A stretch of DNA of 64,000 nt from Epichloe hybrida. Taxonomy: Eukaryota > Ascomycota > Sordariomycetes > Hypocreales > Clavicipitaceae. The notes beneath the pieces are model-generated. The model was not told where the DNA came from. It did not search any database and worked only from the letters and a program-made list of their open reading frames with translations. The first letter of the stretch is position 1, and every line of letters begins with the position of its first letter. The position numbers were made by a program, and so were the translations under genes. The stretch is from the NCBI GenBank assembly GCA_019022495.1, contig JAFEKR010000011.1, forward strand, positions 1,798,001-1,862,000, given 5' to 3'. Shown in pieces: positions 1-13,640 of this stretch.

Positions 1-1142
1 TTAATATAGTTAGTAGACTTACGCACTATATATCTAGTGGTTGCCTTATAAAAAACCTACTTTATCTTAAAGATAAGTCTTATATTACAACCCTAGATAT
101 AGAAAAACATGGTTTTTTCTTTCACGTTAAAAACCAATCTACGCCTAAGTTATCTAAAGGGCCTTGTAATAATTTGCATTATATCCGACCTTTTACCTAC
201 GCCGCTTTTAAGGGTTATAGTTACCCTATAGAGGTTTAAATCCCCTCTAAAAATCTGGATTAGGCTTCTAATTTAGACGAAATTAACGAAAATGATGATG
301 ATATTAAAGAAATTATACGGGATGATTTAGAGGAATTAGTCCCTTCTTCTTTGCCTATAGCCCTAGGTTAGGTCCCTTATAAATCTAAGGAAATAGATTT
401 AGGGGTATTAGAGGGCCCTAGTGGAGGAAAAGGGTCCCTAATACCTCTCTAAGAGGCCTGTGGTTCTTAAGGGGCCTAGCAGGGGACTAGTAAAGAAGGC
501 CCTAGTCTAGATCCTAATTTAGACCCTAAGGATCTTTAATATTAATGGTTATTAGAACTAGCTAGCCTATGGCATGTATAATTAGGGCACCTAGGTCTTC
601 CTTTGCTAAAGAAAACTAGCCTTATAACTAAAGGAATCCCTGATTTTTCTAAAATTAAGGATAAGGACTTTAGATGTATTGCTTGTGATCAATCTAAGGT
701 AGTTAGAAGACCTAGGAAATTAGCTATCCCTAACCCCCCTAGAGCTCTAGATTAAATAGAGAGGGATACGCTAAAAATCAGCCCTACGCCGTATAATAAG
801 CAGTTAATTTGCTTATTTTTAGTTGATTAAAAGACTAGATATAAGTGGGTTATCTTATTACTAAATAAGGAAGGCCTAACTGTTTATAAGGCTATTAAAG
901 GCTTCTTTAGAGGGCTTAAAAATCAACTAGGTTAATATCCTTAGCATCTTTACTTCAATGGAGGCTAAGAAATCGATTCTAGTTATTAAGCTTAGTTAAA
1001 TTCTAAAGGGATTAAATGTATAACTTCTAGTCCCTATATCCATAAGCAAAATGGATTGGTAGAACGTTTAATTCGTACTATTCTAGATTGATTAAGGGCT
1101 ACTATCTAGTGGGCAAAATTACTGTTATTCTTATAGTGTTTT
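1..1142 (+). pseudogene. Copia element H1, integrase part of pol (RIP-broken)
   Basis: This is a relic of a Ty1/copia polyprotein; the element begins left of the window. At about 569-720 a GAG-pre-integrase zinc-binding module is readable: WH, then LGHLG, and later CIAC followed by DQSKVVRRPRK (an HHCC pattern). The integrase core follows from about 757 and ends in the motif SSPYIHKQNGLVERLIRT at about 1027-1080, the usual copia 'PYxPxQNGxxER' block. The frame is interrupted almost only by TAG and TAA. The reading frame stops at 1142, where copia copy A is inserted, and resumes in frame at 21627. It cannot make a functional enzyme. Confidence 0.85.
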
Positions 1143-1438
1143 TGTTGGTATCTACAGGATACCATTGACCTACGCGTAGGGTTTTCGGGGTGGACTAAAG
1201 TGCACGTAATTATTATATATTCTAGTCTATTAAAGCAAGCAAAAAGGGGATTAAATAGAAGCAAAGAGGGTACACTATTTATTATAGGAAAAGGGGCCTT
1301 AATTAGGGTTATTAGCGAAGAGGCCGCATATGCTAACCCTAATCGCAGCGCGGTCAGGCTAGATATGTAAGTCCGTAATATAACGCGCTTACCTAATCAG
1401 AGGCGCGCACCCTTATTAATATTATACTTATTCTAACA
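1143..1438 (-). repeat. Copia family 1 copy A, 3' LTR
   Basis: This 296-bp LTR lies at the left end in window coordinates. Its outer (left) end keeps C/G positions, such as ACGCGTAGGG and TTTTCGGGGT, that are mutated in the partner LTR. Its inner end is mutated. A polypurine tract on the minus strand (AAAAAGAGAGAG) abuts it at about 1445-1460, which identifies it as the 3' LTR. Confidence 0.9.
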
Positions 1439-1559
1439 CTAGAAACTCTCTCTTTTTAATATAATTATTAATATATAATATTAATAAGAGAAGTGAATAG
1501 GAATTAAGGAATGAATAAGATTAAATGATTGCAAATAATATCATAAGAAAAGGGTAAGG

Positions 1560-3460
1560 GGAAGGGGTATAATAAATAACAAAATCGAATCTATAAGCCT
1601 ATATAAGGATAAGTAGGCCTAATTCTTAACACCTTTAATCTCGTTAGATTAATACAAACGTTATAATCACGTAACCTACCCTTCTATCCTAATAGTCGCC
1701 TTATTACTTGTGATAAACCTCTTAAATGCCTTGTTTAGCAATGCCTTTGTAAATATATTAGTAAGGTTATCATTCCTATCAATCCATCTAATCTTGTAGA
1801 TCTCTTATTACTTATATAATTAACAAAGGGCTATGATATTAATTATAAGACGCTTCTCCTTTATGGTACTAAGCTTAATAAGGTATTTATATAAAGAGTA
1901 CGAATTAGTATAAATAATAATAGGAATCGTAAGGAGGTTTAATTAATAGGTAATTAACCTAAGCGTTATTAAGACTACGTAAGCTATATTAGCACTAGTA
2001 ACTATACCATAGATCTTAGAGGTAAGCACACTTCTTATAACTCTCTTGCTCTTAGTAAAGCTATAGTACATAATATTACCTTGGATTATGAAGGTACTTT
2101 CCTCTTAGGCTTTACTAGCTAGGATAAGCACATAGCCTAGCTAGGAAGTAAGGTCCTAGTTATTAGCAAATAATCTATTTATAAATATAAAAAGCTTTAC
2201 CTTCTTAAGATTAAATAGTATAAACCTTAATCCTTAGCTTAGATTATTAATTTACTATTAAATCCGTTAGTTTAGGCTCTTTATATCTTAAGGTAATAGC
2301 TCTTAGTGTTATATAGTAATAGAGAGGTTAAAGTAGGCTTTAGGTTAGCAAATTAAGGTAATGTACGCGCCTTAAGCTTATTATTCTATATATACCTGTT
2401 TTAAATTAGTTAGTAGGATTAACTAAAGCTTTTTACTCTAGCCCTTTTACCTTAGTGTAATTATATTATTTTTAAGAGTAATAATACTACTATTAAAGGT
2501 TAGTAAGTTCCCTATAGAAAGGATTTACTTTAGTTTAGTAGTAAAAGAAGCAGCTTTTAATTAATCTTCCTCTTATTAAGAGAACTTACAGTTAGATAGT
2601 CTAATTATATTATTAGTTTACATCCTTATATATATGAAGGTTAGGTTCTCCTTTGTTCTTACGAGTAGGCATAGGTTAAACGTAGAGGTCATTATCTAGA
2701 GCATTTCTCTATAGTAATAATAATACATTACCTACTAGTAAGTGCTAGCTTCTGTAATACTATATAGAGGCTTAACCACTTATATTATTATACCTATAGG
2801 GTATAGGTGACGGATTTAGATAGGGATTCGGGCTAGGATTATATAACTAAGAAGCGTTCGTGCTTGTATATAGGCCTATGTGATGTCACGAAGCTAGAGG
2901 ATAAGGCCTAGTAATAATAACGTAAGTGCTATCGCAAGGATTAATCGCTAGCTAGCTTGCTAGATTGTTAGGGCCTATGTAAGGATTACTAGCTTTTCCT
3001 TATTGCTATAACCTTAGATTACAAGCCTTAACTTCTTGTACGGATCCGTTGTCTTACCCTTTACCTTGTTAATAATATAGGAATTGAAAATTTAAACTCT
3101 ACTATACTCTCTTTTATTATACTTAATGAATTTGAATATGCCTTATTTAATTAGAGAATTAATCTTAGCTTTAGTAAATAGCTCAAAGGGTTTGCTAGGG
3201 GTCTTGATAATTCCTTCCTTACGTAATTAGATTATAAGCTTAAGGTTAGAGCTTTCCTTAGCTAATAGAAAGACATTAGTTTTGTCTTTCATTTGATCTA
3301 CGTAATTAATATTAGATATAATAATAGGGGGGTTCTTCTAAGGTCTTCTAGGTCCTTACCTTAGGGGATTAGTAGGAGAGGTAGCTATAGGCTATAGGGA
3401 GGTGTCTTAGTTATCTATGCTCTTAGGAGGTCTCTCTTTATTAGGATCTTTATAAAAAGG
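1560..3460 (-). pseudogene. Copia family 1 copy A, RT and RNase H remnant
   Basis: The reverse complement aligns along its length with 48370-50230 of copy B, where the copia reverse transcriptase (PLYGI motif, then an MQT-D-D-type catalytic block) and RNase H (RWINGN-type C-terminal block) are readable. There are many stops of the TAG/TAA type in the coding strand. The left part (about 1640-2230) is RNase H and the right part (about 2480-3410) is RT. The frame is cut at 3461-3465 by the chromovirus insertion and continues at 11291. Confidence 0.78.
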
Positions 3461-3465
3461 CCTAA

Positions 3466-3732
3466 TGTCAGGGGCACGGAGGCCAGGGAGTCACGGACAG
3501 GACGGTCACATAATGGAGCCCTCGGATAAGCCCCGGATCGCATAGATAACTAAGTAGCTGCTAGGTAGCCACGTGTACGCAGTAGGGTATTTAGATAAGG
3601 ACCGCCTATAAGAGTTATAGGAGGTTAGAGTTTAAGACCTTTATATACCCACCCCTAAGTAGTAGCTCTCTAGCTATAATTAAGAGTCTTAGCCTTTACT
3701 TTATTTATATCTCTCTTACTATAGTTATAATA
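3466..3732 (+). repeat. Chromovirus copy 1, 5' LTR
   Basis: 267 bp, beginning TGTCAGGGGCACGG and ending in a RIP-altered form of GTCGTGACA. The outer, left half keeps many C/G positions, whereas the inner, right end is heavily C-to-T/G-to-A mutated. Confidence 0.92.
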
Positions 3733-5100
3733 AGTTAAACTCTTAAACCCTTTTAGGAAAACAGACTATTAGCTAGATTTAAATATAAAGAAGCTATAGA
3801 ATATCTACTTAGAATATACCTATACTACCTAGTAAGGAAGCCCTAAACCCATAGCGCCTAAGTAGTAACCTAAATACTCTAACTATAGAATGTAATAGGG
3901 CATAGCAGACGCCACCTAACTAACGTAGTAACCCTAGATCTAGAAATAATAATAATTTAGACTAGCTATAAAGGTAATATAAGGTCGCATAAGCCTAGCT
4001 ACGCAATACTTACTTAAGATAAGAGATCTTAGAAATAGAAGCGTAGCTTAAAGAAATAGAAGCAAACCCGCGATTAGCTAGATTAGGTAGAAGACCTATA
4101 ATTACCCCTTAGATAGACACACTAATAAATCCCGTATTCCTAGGTTTCCTACCTAATAGTAAGTTTATAATAAGCGCGTACCCATAAAGCTTTATTAAGA
4201 TATAGTATAAGGTGCTTATATATAAGGAAGACACTTATAAGAATTTATAGGCATATCTGCAGGATTTAAATATGCTATTCTAGCTAGACCTAAGAACCTT
4301 CCAGGATAATAGAACAAAGGTAGCGTATACTAGCAGCTGCCTAGCTAATAACGCGAAGCAACAATAGATACGTCACGTAATGGTGAATAGGACAGTTAAC
4401 TATATAGCCTATACCTAGGATAGATTTATATCTTAGCTAAACACTAGCGTAATAGACAAAGACATAAGGTGCTTAGAAGCTACTAGGACACTACTAAACC
4501 TTAGGCAGAAGCATAATTAATCTTTCTAATCTTTCCTAAGACTCTAGATAAAGATAGAAGCTAAATTACCTAACTAGATCCCCTTACGTCTAAGGATAGT
4601 AATATTCCTAAATAGCTTAAATAACGCTATAAGGTAGCACATAGTTAGCCAAGAGTTCCCCACATCTTAGAGCTACCTATAGGGCTAAGGTAAAAAAGCT
4701 AAAGTTATAATAATGTCTATGATAAAGAATCACAATAGAAGCCGCGATAAAGAAGGTAGGAATAATAAAAGATAACGCTCTAGCTCCCCCGCAGATAATT
4801 TATAGCAAGGTTCCTAATAACAGGGCACAGGCTAGAAGCCGTTTAAGTGCTATAAATATAGTAGCCCTAGACATAGTTCTAACAGATATAAAGCAGTAGA
4901 CTACTTAATCTATAAGAGCAATAAGCATACCACTAAGAAGCATAGAGATAGCAGCGATAAATCTTTAGACCTAAATAAAATTCTAATTAATTTAGCGTAG
5001 GCCTAGGATAATAGTCTTACTACAAAGAAACCTATAGATAAGAGAATAAGGATATAGGTATCCCTACAGTGAGATAACCACTAGTTAGTAGTACTAGCGC
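3733..5100 (+). pseudogene. Chromovirus copy 1, gag with decayed zinc knuckle
   Basis: This is the capsid/nucleocapsid region of the retroelement. A CX2CX4HX4C zinc knuckle can be located at about 4848-4892. The first Cys (TGC) and the His survive, while the second and fourth Cys codons read TAT (Tyr), as expected from TGT-to-TAT transitions. In the truncated third copy (about 41001-41045) the same motif keeps its last Cys but has lost the His, so comparing the copies shows the ancestral CCHC. TAG/TAA stops run throughout. Confidence 0.72.
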
Positions 5101-8100
5101 TATTTAATACAGGAGCGGAATATTTAATAATCCACCCTAAGCTACTATTAAAACAGGACTAGAAGAACGTAGTAAAAGCAGAGGTAACACTAGAAAGCGT
5201 AAGCAGGAATAAGATCCTACACTAAGGAATTTTGCATAAACTAGTTAAGGTAAAGGATAGCATAGGCTATACAAAGGTCTGCTAAGTTAGCTACTACATT
5301 ACTAATACTAGAGAAGAAATACTCCTAGGAATAGACTAGACCCTAGAGTACAAACCTATGGTAATAGATTAGAAGCAGGGTTTTTAGAGGTTCCTAATAA
5401 CTAAAGAACGCATCGCATTCACTTCGGGCAAGCGACGACTATATAAGGTAGTAAAGCAGTCTTCTATTACGCTATTACTAGTATTACTAAAAGTTAGAAT
5501 AGTTAAACCTAAAGTAAAAGAGAGGGATACTAATAAAGTTTTATTAATAGATAACACACTAAGCAATAACCTAACTCATAACATAGTCATAGTAATAGTA
5601 GAAGGTAATGTCTAGCCCCTAAAGAAGAAGAAACTTAGAAGTATAATAGCGCTCTAAGCAGTGTTTTGCGAGGAGCTAGTAGCATTTACATAAGAAATAG
5701 ATAGTAATGTACCCTAATAGTAGATCCTAGAGGAGTATATAGAATTTATAGATATGTTCTTAAAAGATCTAGCTAGTAAGCTTCTAGAACTTAGGGGCTA
5801 TACTTATATAATCAAATTAGAAGAAGGGAAATAGCTACTATAAGGACCTATATATAACCTGGCGGAAAAAGAGCTAGAGGTGCTTAGGGAGTACCTTATA
5901 AGTGCGTAGGAAAAAGGATAGATTAGAAGATTAACAAGCCTAGCTAGAGCCCTAATTTTGTTTGTCCCGAAAAAATCAGGGAAATTAAGGCTTTATATGG
6001 ATTACAAGGGTCTTAACAGGATCACCATGAAGAATAAGGCCCCCTTGCTATTAATCTCCGAAATTCTTAATTAACTAGCAGGCGCGAAAGTCTTTACATC
6101 TTTGGATCTTCAAGAGGCATACCACTAGCTATATATCCGCAAGGGCAATAAGTAGAAGACAGCGTTCTAATGCCGCTATAGGCATTTTAAGTACCTTATT
6201 ATGCCGTTCGGATTAGTAAACGCACTAGCCACTTTTTAGGAATATATTAATAACACGCTTAAGGGACTTATAGACGAATTTTACATTATTTACCTTAATA
6301 ACATCCTAATATATAGCAGCAACCCCGCAAGACACATAAAGCATATTAAAAGGGTGCTAAAGCGACTTCGGGACGCGAATCTTTATGTTAACCTTAAGAA
6401 GTGCTAATTTTCGGTATTATAGGTGAAATTCCTAGGGTTTATTATATCTAAAAAAGGCATTAAGATAGAACCATTAAGGGTCGAAGCCATTACGACCTAG
6501 CTAATACCCTATAGCGTGTTTAATATTTAATTATTCCTTAGGTTTATAGGGTTTTACTAACGCTTTATAAAATAGTATAGTAGGGTAGTAATCCTACTAA
6601 TAAACTATTTAAAGGGTGTTTAACTAGCGGAGTTTAAGCTAGAGCCTAGCAAACTCGCGGTGTTTAGAGAACTCTAAAAGAAGTTCTAGGAGGCACTAAT
6701 CTTAGTGCACTTTAACCCACTTTATTTACTAAGAGTAAAGACAAATGTATCTAGTTACGCGATTAGAGCTGTACTTACAATATTAGTGCTAGGTAGCTAG
6801 CACCTAGTGGCGTATTTTTTAAGGAAGTTAACTAATATTAAGCTTTACTACTTAACCCTAGACGCTAAGTTATTAGTAATCTAAGAGGCGTTTTAGGCCT
6901 AGAGACACTACCTTATATATTTAACTTACTAGATTACGGTCATGACGGACTACCTTAATCACAAGTACCTAGCCATAAAGCTAAAGCTATCTAGCAAGCA
7001 GGTAATAGCGTTAAATAAGCTCTGTCTGTTTAATTTTAGGATTAAATATTATGTAAGTAAGCTAAACCCTACTAATACCCTGTTAAGAAGAGTAGATTAT
7101 ATTAGTAAGGAGCGTAGGGCAAAGGCTATATCCTTATAGCTACCTAACTTCTTAGCTAAGTTTATAAATACTAAGCAGCAAGGGCGCTATGTGTGTAATA
7201 GTGTAGTTACGGGCCCTAAGGTTGCATCCCTTAGTGTAGTTAATAGTTTATTATAAGATTGCTACGAGGGCTATTCTAGCCTCTAGGGTTTTAAGAAGAT
7301 ATAACTTAATTATATTATTAAGGAACCTAATAGTCCTACAAAGCCTATAAGTAGTACGCTAACTAGGTCCGCTAATTATAAGTAGCAAGGTCACGCCTTG
7401 TCTATGTTATTTAATGTTTCTATAAGTCTAGCAAGCCTACGGGTTAGGAGTCTAGCTAGGTTAGTAGTTAGTAAGCAATGTAAGCGCCCCCTTAAAACGC
7501 CGCTTAGCTACAATTTATTTATAAGTCTAAAAGCATACTATAAGCTAGCTACTTGTAGTAGTATTATAGTAAGAATACAGGTAGTCTAGCAAACCTCTTC
7601 TAAGTTCGTGCATAACGCTTATCCTAAGTACGTAGAATTAGAGACTTTAATTTAAGTTATGTTATTTTAAGCATAGTAAGGTAATAACTTTACTATAGGT
7701 TAGAGGAAGCTGCTTAAGAGCAGTGACCTAGAAGCATCATAGATATAGTCTATTAGGCCCTCTAAGCTATTAATGTTTAAGAATAGAGTTTTTGTTCTAG
7801 TAGGTATAAGGAAGGAAGTTCTAATGCTCACCTATAATAACCTAGCAGTAGGCCACTAGGGAGTTAGCAGGACCCTTTGCTAAATTATAAACTAGTACTA
7901 CTAGCTATTAATAAAGAAAGACACTAAGTTACATATGCGAACTTACGTAAGCTATTAAACTTTAAAGCCAAGGCATTACAAACCCTACAGCAAGCTAGTA
8001 GCGCTACTAGTGCCTAATTAGCCTTTTTAAGAATTGTTAATAGACTTTGTTATAGGGCTACCGCCTATAAAAGACATAAACTAGACTTACAATACGATCT

Positions 8101-9082
8101 TAGTTATTATAGACTATTTTATAAAGTATAGTATTTATATCCCTGTTTTAACGCGTATAACTAGTAATAGGTTAGCTACTATATTCTTAGAGTATGTTTT
8201 TAGGGATTATAGCGCTCCAGAGGGCATTATTATAGACTAGGGTTTAACTTTTACTAGTGGGTTTTGGATAACCTTCTGCCACCTTATTGCGACTAAGCAG
8301 CGACTAAGCATCGCGTTCCACCCGCAGATAGATAGTTAGATAGAATATCTAAACTAAGTTTTAGAGCATTATTTAAGAGCCTTTACTTACTTTAACTAAA
8401 CTAATTAGGCTGACAATCTTTTAATAGTATAGTTTGCATATAATATAAGCGTCTATTTAACTTATAGCTACACCCTAGCTAAGGCGCTATGAGGCTATAA
8501 CCCTAGGGGACTGTAGTAAGTGGTTATAGATATTCCTATAGTAAATAACTAAGTAAAAACTTATGCTATTACGCTAAGAGACAGACACATAGTAATTAAG
8601 TAGCTTCTAAGTAACTTATAGGTCTAGTACGCGAAGCACTATAATAAGAAGCAAACCCTAATAAAGTTTAACATAGGTAACTATGTTTTATTATTTATAA
8701 AGAATATTAACTTATAGTAACCTAGTAGGAAGCTAAGTGTAAAGTACCTAGGCCCTTATAAAATCAAAAAAGTAATTAGTACCTATAGACTTACGTATTA
8801 ATTAAGGCTACCACGTGGAACGCGTCTATATAATGTTTTTAACGTCACTAACCTCGAACTATTTATAGGGGACTTATCTAGTGTAAAAGACGCGTCCTTG
8901 CTACGAGAGAATGTTACGGATAATAAGTAGGAGTTTAAAGTTAAGAGAATTATATCGCATTAGTATAATAGGAGATGTTAGAAATACCTAGTTAAGTGGA
9001 AGGGTTATAATACTTTAGAAAATTCTTAGGTAAAGAAAAGAGATTTTGTTATAATAGATATTATTAAGGATTATAAGTGGTA
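5101..9082 (+). pseudogene. Chromovirus copy 1, pol (PR-RT-RH-INT-chromodomain)
   Basis: The aspartic protease site reads FNTGA at about 5101-5115 (FDTGA with Asp to Asn). RT blocks run at about 5990-6320: [26 protein letters not shown], and a catalytic box YLNNILIYS (6291-6317) where YLDD is expected. RNase H ends in the open stretch 6942-7139 (65 aa), which carries the usual LSxxQ and FDFRIxY-like blocks. The integrase zinc finger lies at about 7840-7990 and the core at about 8030-8500 (GLPP, IIDYF, FHPQID). A chromodomain with YLVKWKGY is at about 8937-9082. The order RT-RH-INT-chromodomain is that of fungal chromoviruses. It is non-functional because of stops and catalytic substitutions. 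Confidence 0.9.
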
Positions 9083-11018
9083 ACTAAGCAGCTAGTTTGC
9101 GGACATAGAGGTGTATTCAATAAAGTTTAGATAGTAGTAGTAACATATAAAGAAAAAAAATCCAGATAATTTCTTAGATAACCTAACTTATAGCTACTTC
9201 ACACTAATCACTTTATTAACACGTTAGGCGCCTAACCCTTAGTAGTCCTACCTATGCTAATAGGGGCAGAGGATTTGTCCTTATTATTAGAAAAATCCCC
9301 CTCTCTGTACATATATATACAAAGCTCGCTAGGAAGGTCTAGCGGCCTAATATAAGTAGGAAGTGCGGACGTATTAGTAGTAAGCTACTAGTAAGTTAGT
9401 AAAGCTATAAGCTAGAGCGTAGGAGTATATATAGATAGGAGGTTTTACGTAATAAAACGTAAGCTATTAGAAATATCTATCTAGACTTCTAGATTAATAG
9501 TATTACTAAGTAGTAATATAGTAACTTATTTGTTAGCGTTAGCCTTACATGTAACTTCCGCTATAAGCTACGCTTACCTTACCTAACCACGCTTATTAGT
9601 ATTTTTAGTAGTTAAGAGCGTATTATAAAGTTTGTGTTTTATACATATTAGACACTAGTAGCATATTAGTAGTAACTAAGTTATGGAAACAGGGGATATG
9701 TATATTATTAAGAAAGTATGGATTATTATTAGGATTACTATAAGCGTTAATACGCTTAAAGAGCGTATAGTATAACTAGGTAAACTAAGTAGGATACTAG
9801 TAGCATATTAGTATATATATTAGTAGTAAGAAAAGGGAGGATATACCCTAGAATAGTCTTTGTTATTTTGCAAATAATATACGTATTTTGTTAAGTTACT
9901 TACGTAAGTTAGTAATAACCTATAGTAAGATAGTAGTAAAGTTATACTTAGGGAATTAGTATACTCCGTTAGGATAGATTTGCCCTCTATAAGATATTAC
10001 GGCTTTGCGCTATTACTATCTTTAGGAGTAATTACCTATATTACTACTTACTATATATAGTGTATGTAAGGAATTTTTATTTTACTAGCACTACTAGCTA
10101 TAAGTTAGTAAGGTAAGCGCTAGGGGGATGTAGATATTATACTTATGTAAAAATTTTAGAAGCTAAATATTTCTTACTAGGAGACTTTATAAGGGATAGC
10201 ATAGGAGTCTTTACACTAAGGGGAGGTAGTGGTAGTAGAGTAGTTACTTATATTAAAGATATTATTAACTACTAGTAAGTTAGTAGTAATACGCTGTAAG
10301 AAACTTATAGGTAGAAGGTAAGAAACTAATGTTTTAGCGTTTAAGAGAATTCAGATGTTTTAGATAAGGATAGATGTAGATAATAAAGTGACACTATAGG
10401 ATATTAGTAACTACTATAAGAGAAGCTATAAAGCTACTAGTTTATAGGTAAGGGTAACTCATAATACTAAGGGAGGATGTAAAAGGAAGAAAAAGTGTGT
10501 AGAAGTAAGGGAAAGTAGGCCTTTTTTATATTAGCCCTGGACCCCTAAGTGATCTATACGCTATGTGTAGCTAATCTAGGAATTATAATATTCACGGTTA
10601 TGGCTACCACTAGTAGATACGCACGCTAGCTACGAACTCCTAGCGAGATTAACATAATATCCCTAATATTAGATAAGAAGTTGTTTGTTTTGAATAGTAT
10701 GTGTTACCCTATCTATTTAACCTAATCACGAAACTTAATACTAGTAGTTTACCTACTTAGCGCTAATAACTTGTTAGATAGAGGCATGCATGTTAGAGGT
10801 AATAAAGCAGTAAGTATATAGCTACCTATAATCTAGTAATTATGAGAAGGGCTGCCTAGACCCCTATAATATCTATCTTACTATTCAAAGCGAACGTAAC
10901 ACTACACACTAATAGTATAGCTAGCAATATAGATATTACCATGGGTTATGCGTAGTAAACACGTACTAGCTAAGTAGCTTTTTATAATTAAGGATAATTA
11001 TATGTTAGGGGGGTAGCA
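9083..11018 (+). other. Chromovirus copy 1, 3' accessory region
   Basis: About 1.9 kb lies between the end of the chromodomain and the 3' LTR. It belongs to the element, because the minus-strand copy at 28127-35938 has homologous sequence in the same place (about 28394-30330). No domain was recognised and stops are frequent in all frames, as expected after RIP. It could be an extra ORF or a long 3' UTR. Confidence 0.6.
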
Positions 11019-11285
11019 TATTAGGGGCATGGAGGCTAGGGAGTCACGGACAGGATAGTCACATAATGGAGCCCTTAGATAAGCCCCGGATTGTATAGAT
11101 AACTAAGTAGCTACTAGGTAGCCACGTGCACGTAGTAGGGTATTTAGACAAGGACTGCCTATAAGAGTTATGGGAGGTTAGAGTTTAAGACCTTTATGCA
11201 CTCACCCCTAAGTAGTAGCTCTCTAGCTATGATTAAGAGTCTTAGCCTTCACTCCGTTTGTATCTCTCCTACCACAGTCGTGACA
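11019..11285 (+). repeat. Chromovirus copy 1, 3' LTR
   Basis: 267 bp, starting TATTAGGGGCATGG (a RIP form of TGTCAGGGGCACGG) and ending intact in CACAGTCGTGACA. Here the outer right end is the conserved one and the inner left end the mutated one, the mirror image of the 5' LTR. Confidence 0.92.
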
Positions 11286-11290
11286 CCTAA

Positions 11291-13635
11291 TAGATATTAA
11301 TCTAAAGGCCTTAGGGCCTTAAGGGAGCTTAAGAGTATAAGTCTTACCCTCTATAGCTAATAGCTTATAGGGGCCTACCTATCCTTTACCTTTACACCAC
11401 ACGCGTATAAGTAATCCTAGCGGGAGGTTAACAGTTGCAGAGGTGTTAGGACCGTTCCTTATAGTGAGGGCATTGCTAACTTTCTACTAGGTATAAATAC
11501 GCTTAACTTCCTTTATTGCTATTTAGATTATAAGGGCTTGCTATGTGATATCTAGTGATAGAGGTAATTCTTTAACTATATAAGAATACGCGCTGAAAAT
11601 AAGGACTATTAGCATAAGACTATTTAATCCTGCGGTGTTATTCATAGCTTTAACTGCTATTTACAATGCTACGGGCTCTGGCGTTGTTAGGCATTCCTGT
11701 TAGATAATATTATAGGCTCTTTAGAGCGGCCTATGATATTACTTAACTTTACTAATACTATAGTAAGCCTTAATAGGGATATCTTTAATCTTAATTACTA
11801 TTAATAACATAAGCTGCTTGAATTCCTTGCCTCTAAAGGTTGTTCTAGTATCTATAATGATTAAATCCAGGGGGCCTAGATAGACGTTAATCTAGTAAAG
11901 ATAAAGTGCTTCCTACGTAGTCTTTATAAAGATATCTTTAATAAATCTAGCTATATTAAAGGATGTAGCTATATTAATAACTTATAGAATAGGGTGGTTA
12001 CTATTAAGATATATAATATCTATAATGATTTTGTAATTATAGGTATATTTATCCTAAAGAGTGAATTTAAACTAATGTAGGCTATCCGTGTGTAATTAGC
12101 ACTACTAGTAAACCTTGGTTAGTTTCTTAATAGCTTTAAACTTAACCTTATGCCTTAATTTATATAGTAAATTATAAAGATATTAAACTAAAGGGTATTT
12201 AAAGTATTAATATAATTAGCAGAGCTTAATCTCTATGAGATAACTCTAAGTAATACTTTCTTCTTTATTAAGAAGTATCTATATATGCCTCTATTTGTGT
12301 ATAATAGGAACTTTAATATTCTCTTACTATAAAACATTCTCTAATGTGTGAAAATTAATCTTTAGGCAAGTTATATTATTAAGGTATAAGAGAAAGGGAG
12401 TGTTTATAGGGATTACCTAAAAGAGAATAATTCTAAATAGAGTTAGCACTTTAATTAATCTAAGTGCCTTAATTAGTTCTCTAGGGCTAAATTTAATCTT
12501 TACTTTCCTAGTATCTAACTTATTAAGCGTAATATTTAGTATTATACTTTATAAAGCTAAGAATTAAGGGTAGCCTACTAATAAACATCCTGTAGCACCT
12601 ATATTAGCTATAATGCCTTTAAAGGTTCTGGATAAATATTATCCTTTAAGTGTAAATATGCTTAGCGCCTTATCTAGTTCCTAAAGATTAAATAGATCCT
12701 TCTTAACTAGAGTATAAGTTATTGCTTTACTAGTGAGAATCTTAGTGGTTACACGGCTATTATAGGTGGTCCTATGTGTGAAGAAGCTTGTAGGTACTTA
12801 GCTATTATTATTTTCTTTGCTAAAACTAAGTTCTATTAGGTATTGGTTAATATTATTATCCTTAGCTAATTTAGGATTATTATTACCTTTATACTATATT
12901 AGGAACGTATTATATAAAGAAGCTATTAAGTCTGTGCAAGAGTAATTCTTAAATTATTAGAATGCTTTCTTCCAGTCCTTATCTAAGTGTTTAGTTAACT
13001 AATAACCTTCTTTACCACATATATAACACTTTTTTAAGCGTTAAGGCTTACTCTTTAATAAAGATTAACTATACTAGGCTTTCTTGCCTTTTCTATTATA
13101 CTTATAGTTAGTCTAAAAGTGTTCCTTAGTGCTAGCTTCTATAGGGAACTACTACTAATTAATTAAAGCTTTAGATTTGCTAATTAACATCCTTATTTAT
13201 TTATAAAAGCGTTAGAGGTTAATAGGAGGATTAATAATATAAGCCTTATATTCTAGGATTCCCTTATAGGCATTTAGAATTTAACTATAAAGGTCTAATT
13301 CCGACTAGGATCCATGAGGATTTACCCTTTAGAGATTTAAAAGCTTTATTATAAGGTCTTTAAAGCACTTAATCTTTAATTTACTAGGGTTCTCTTAGAT
13401 AATTATAAGTAGTTATAATCTTCCTTATAATAGATAGTTCTTTTAATATATATTATCTATCTTAAACTTCTACCTAATCCTATGGATAAGAGTTAGGAAA
13501 TCTTAGGGGTCTCCTTAGCCTAAAAGGTTCTCTAAGAAGTACTATAAAGGTCTTCCTTTTAGTATAAACTTAAAACCATAGCCTAACTATTCTTATGTAA
13601 TTCCAAGTATCTTACACTTCCTTTAATAGGTTAAG
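11291..13635 (-). pseudogene. Copia family 1 copy A, gag C-terminus, protease and integrase remnant
   Basis: The reverse complement matches copy B about 46010-48360. At about 12985-13035 (minus) the zinc knuckle CYICGKEG is followed by TAT and TAG, where His and Trp are expected. The integrase zinc-binding region and core lie at about 11640-12250. The element is interrupted on both sides, at 11290 by the chromovirus and at 13636 by copia family 2. All reading frames carry RIP-type stops. Confidence 0.78.
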
Positions 13636-13640
13636 AGCTT

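Larger units (their letters stand above)
3466..11285 (+). mobile_element. Ty3/gypsy chromovirus, copy 1
   Basis: This 7,820-bp LTR retrotransposon has 267-bp LTRs (3466-3732 and 11019-11285) and a TSD of CCTAA (3461-3465 and 11286-11290). It is inserted in the opposite orientation into copia copy A. Reading left to right: gag with a zinc knuckle, aspartic protease, reverse transcriptase, RNase H, integrase and a chromodomain, then about 1.9 kb of unassigned sequence before the 3' LTR. A polypurine stretch (AGGGGGGTAG) precedes the 3' LTR at about 11007-11016. RIP stops and lost catalytic Asp residues make it inactive. Confidence 0.94.

Noticed and set aside
5384..5566. A 60-aa minus-strand frame, also present at 41531-41713
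   Set aside because: Antisense to the chromovirus pol between protease and RT; not an independent gene.
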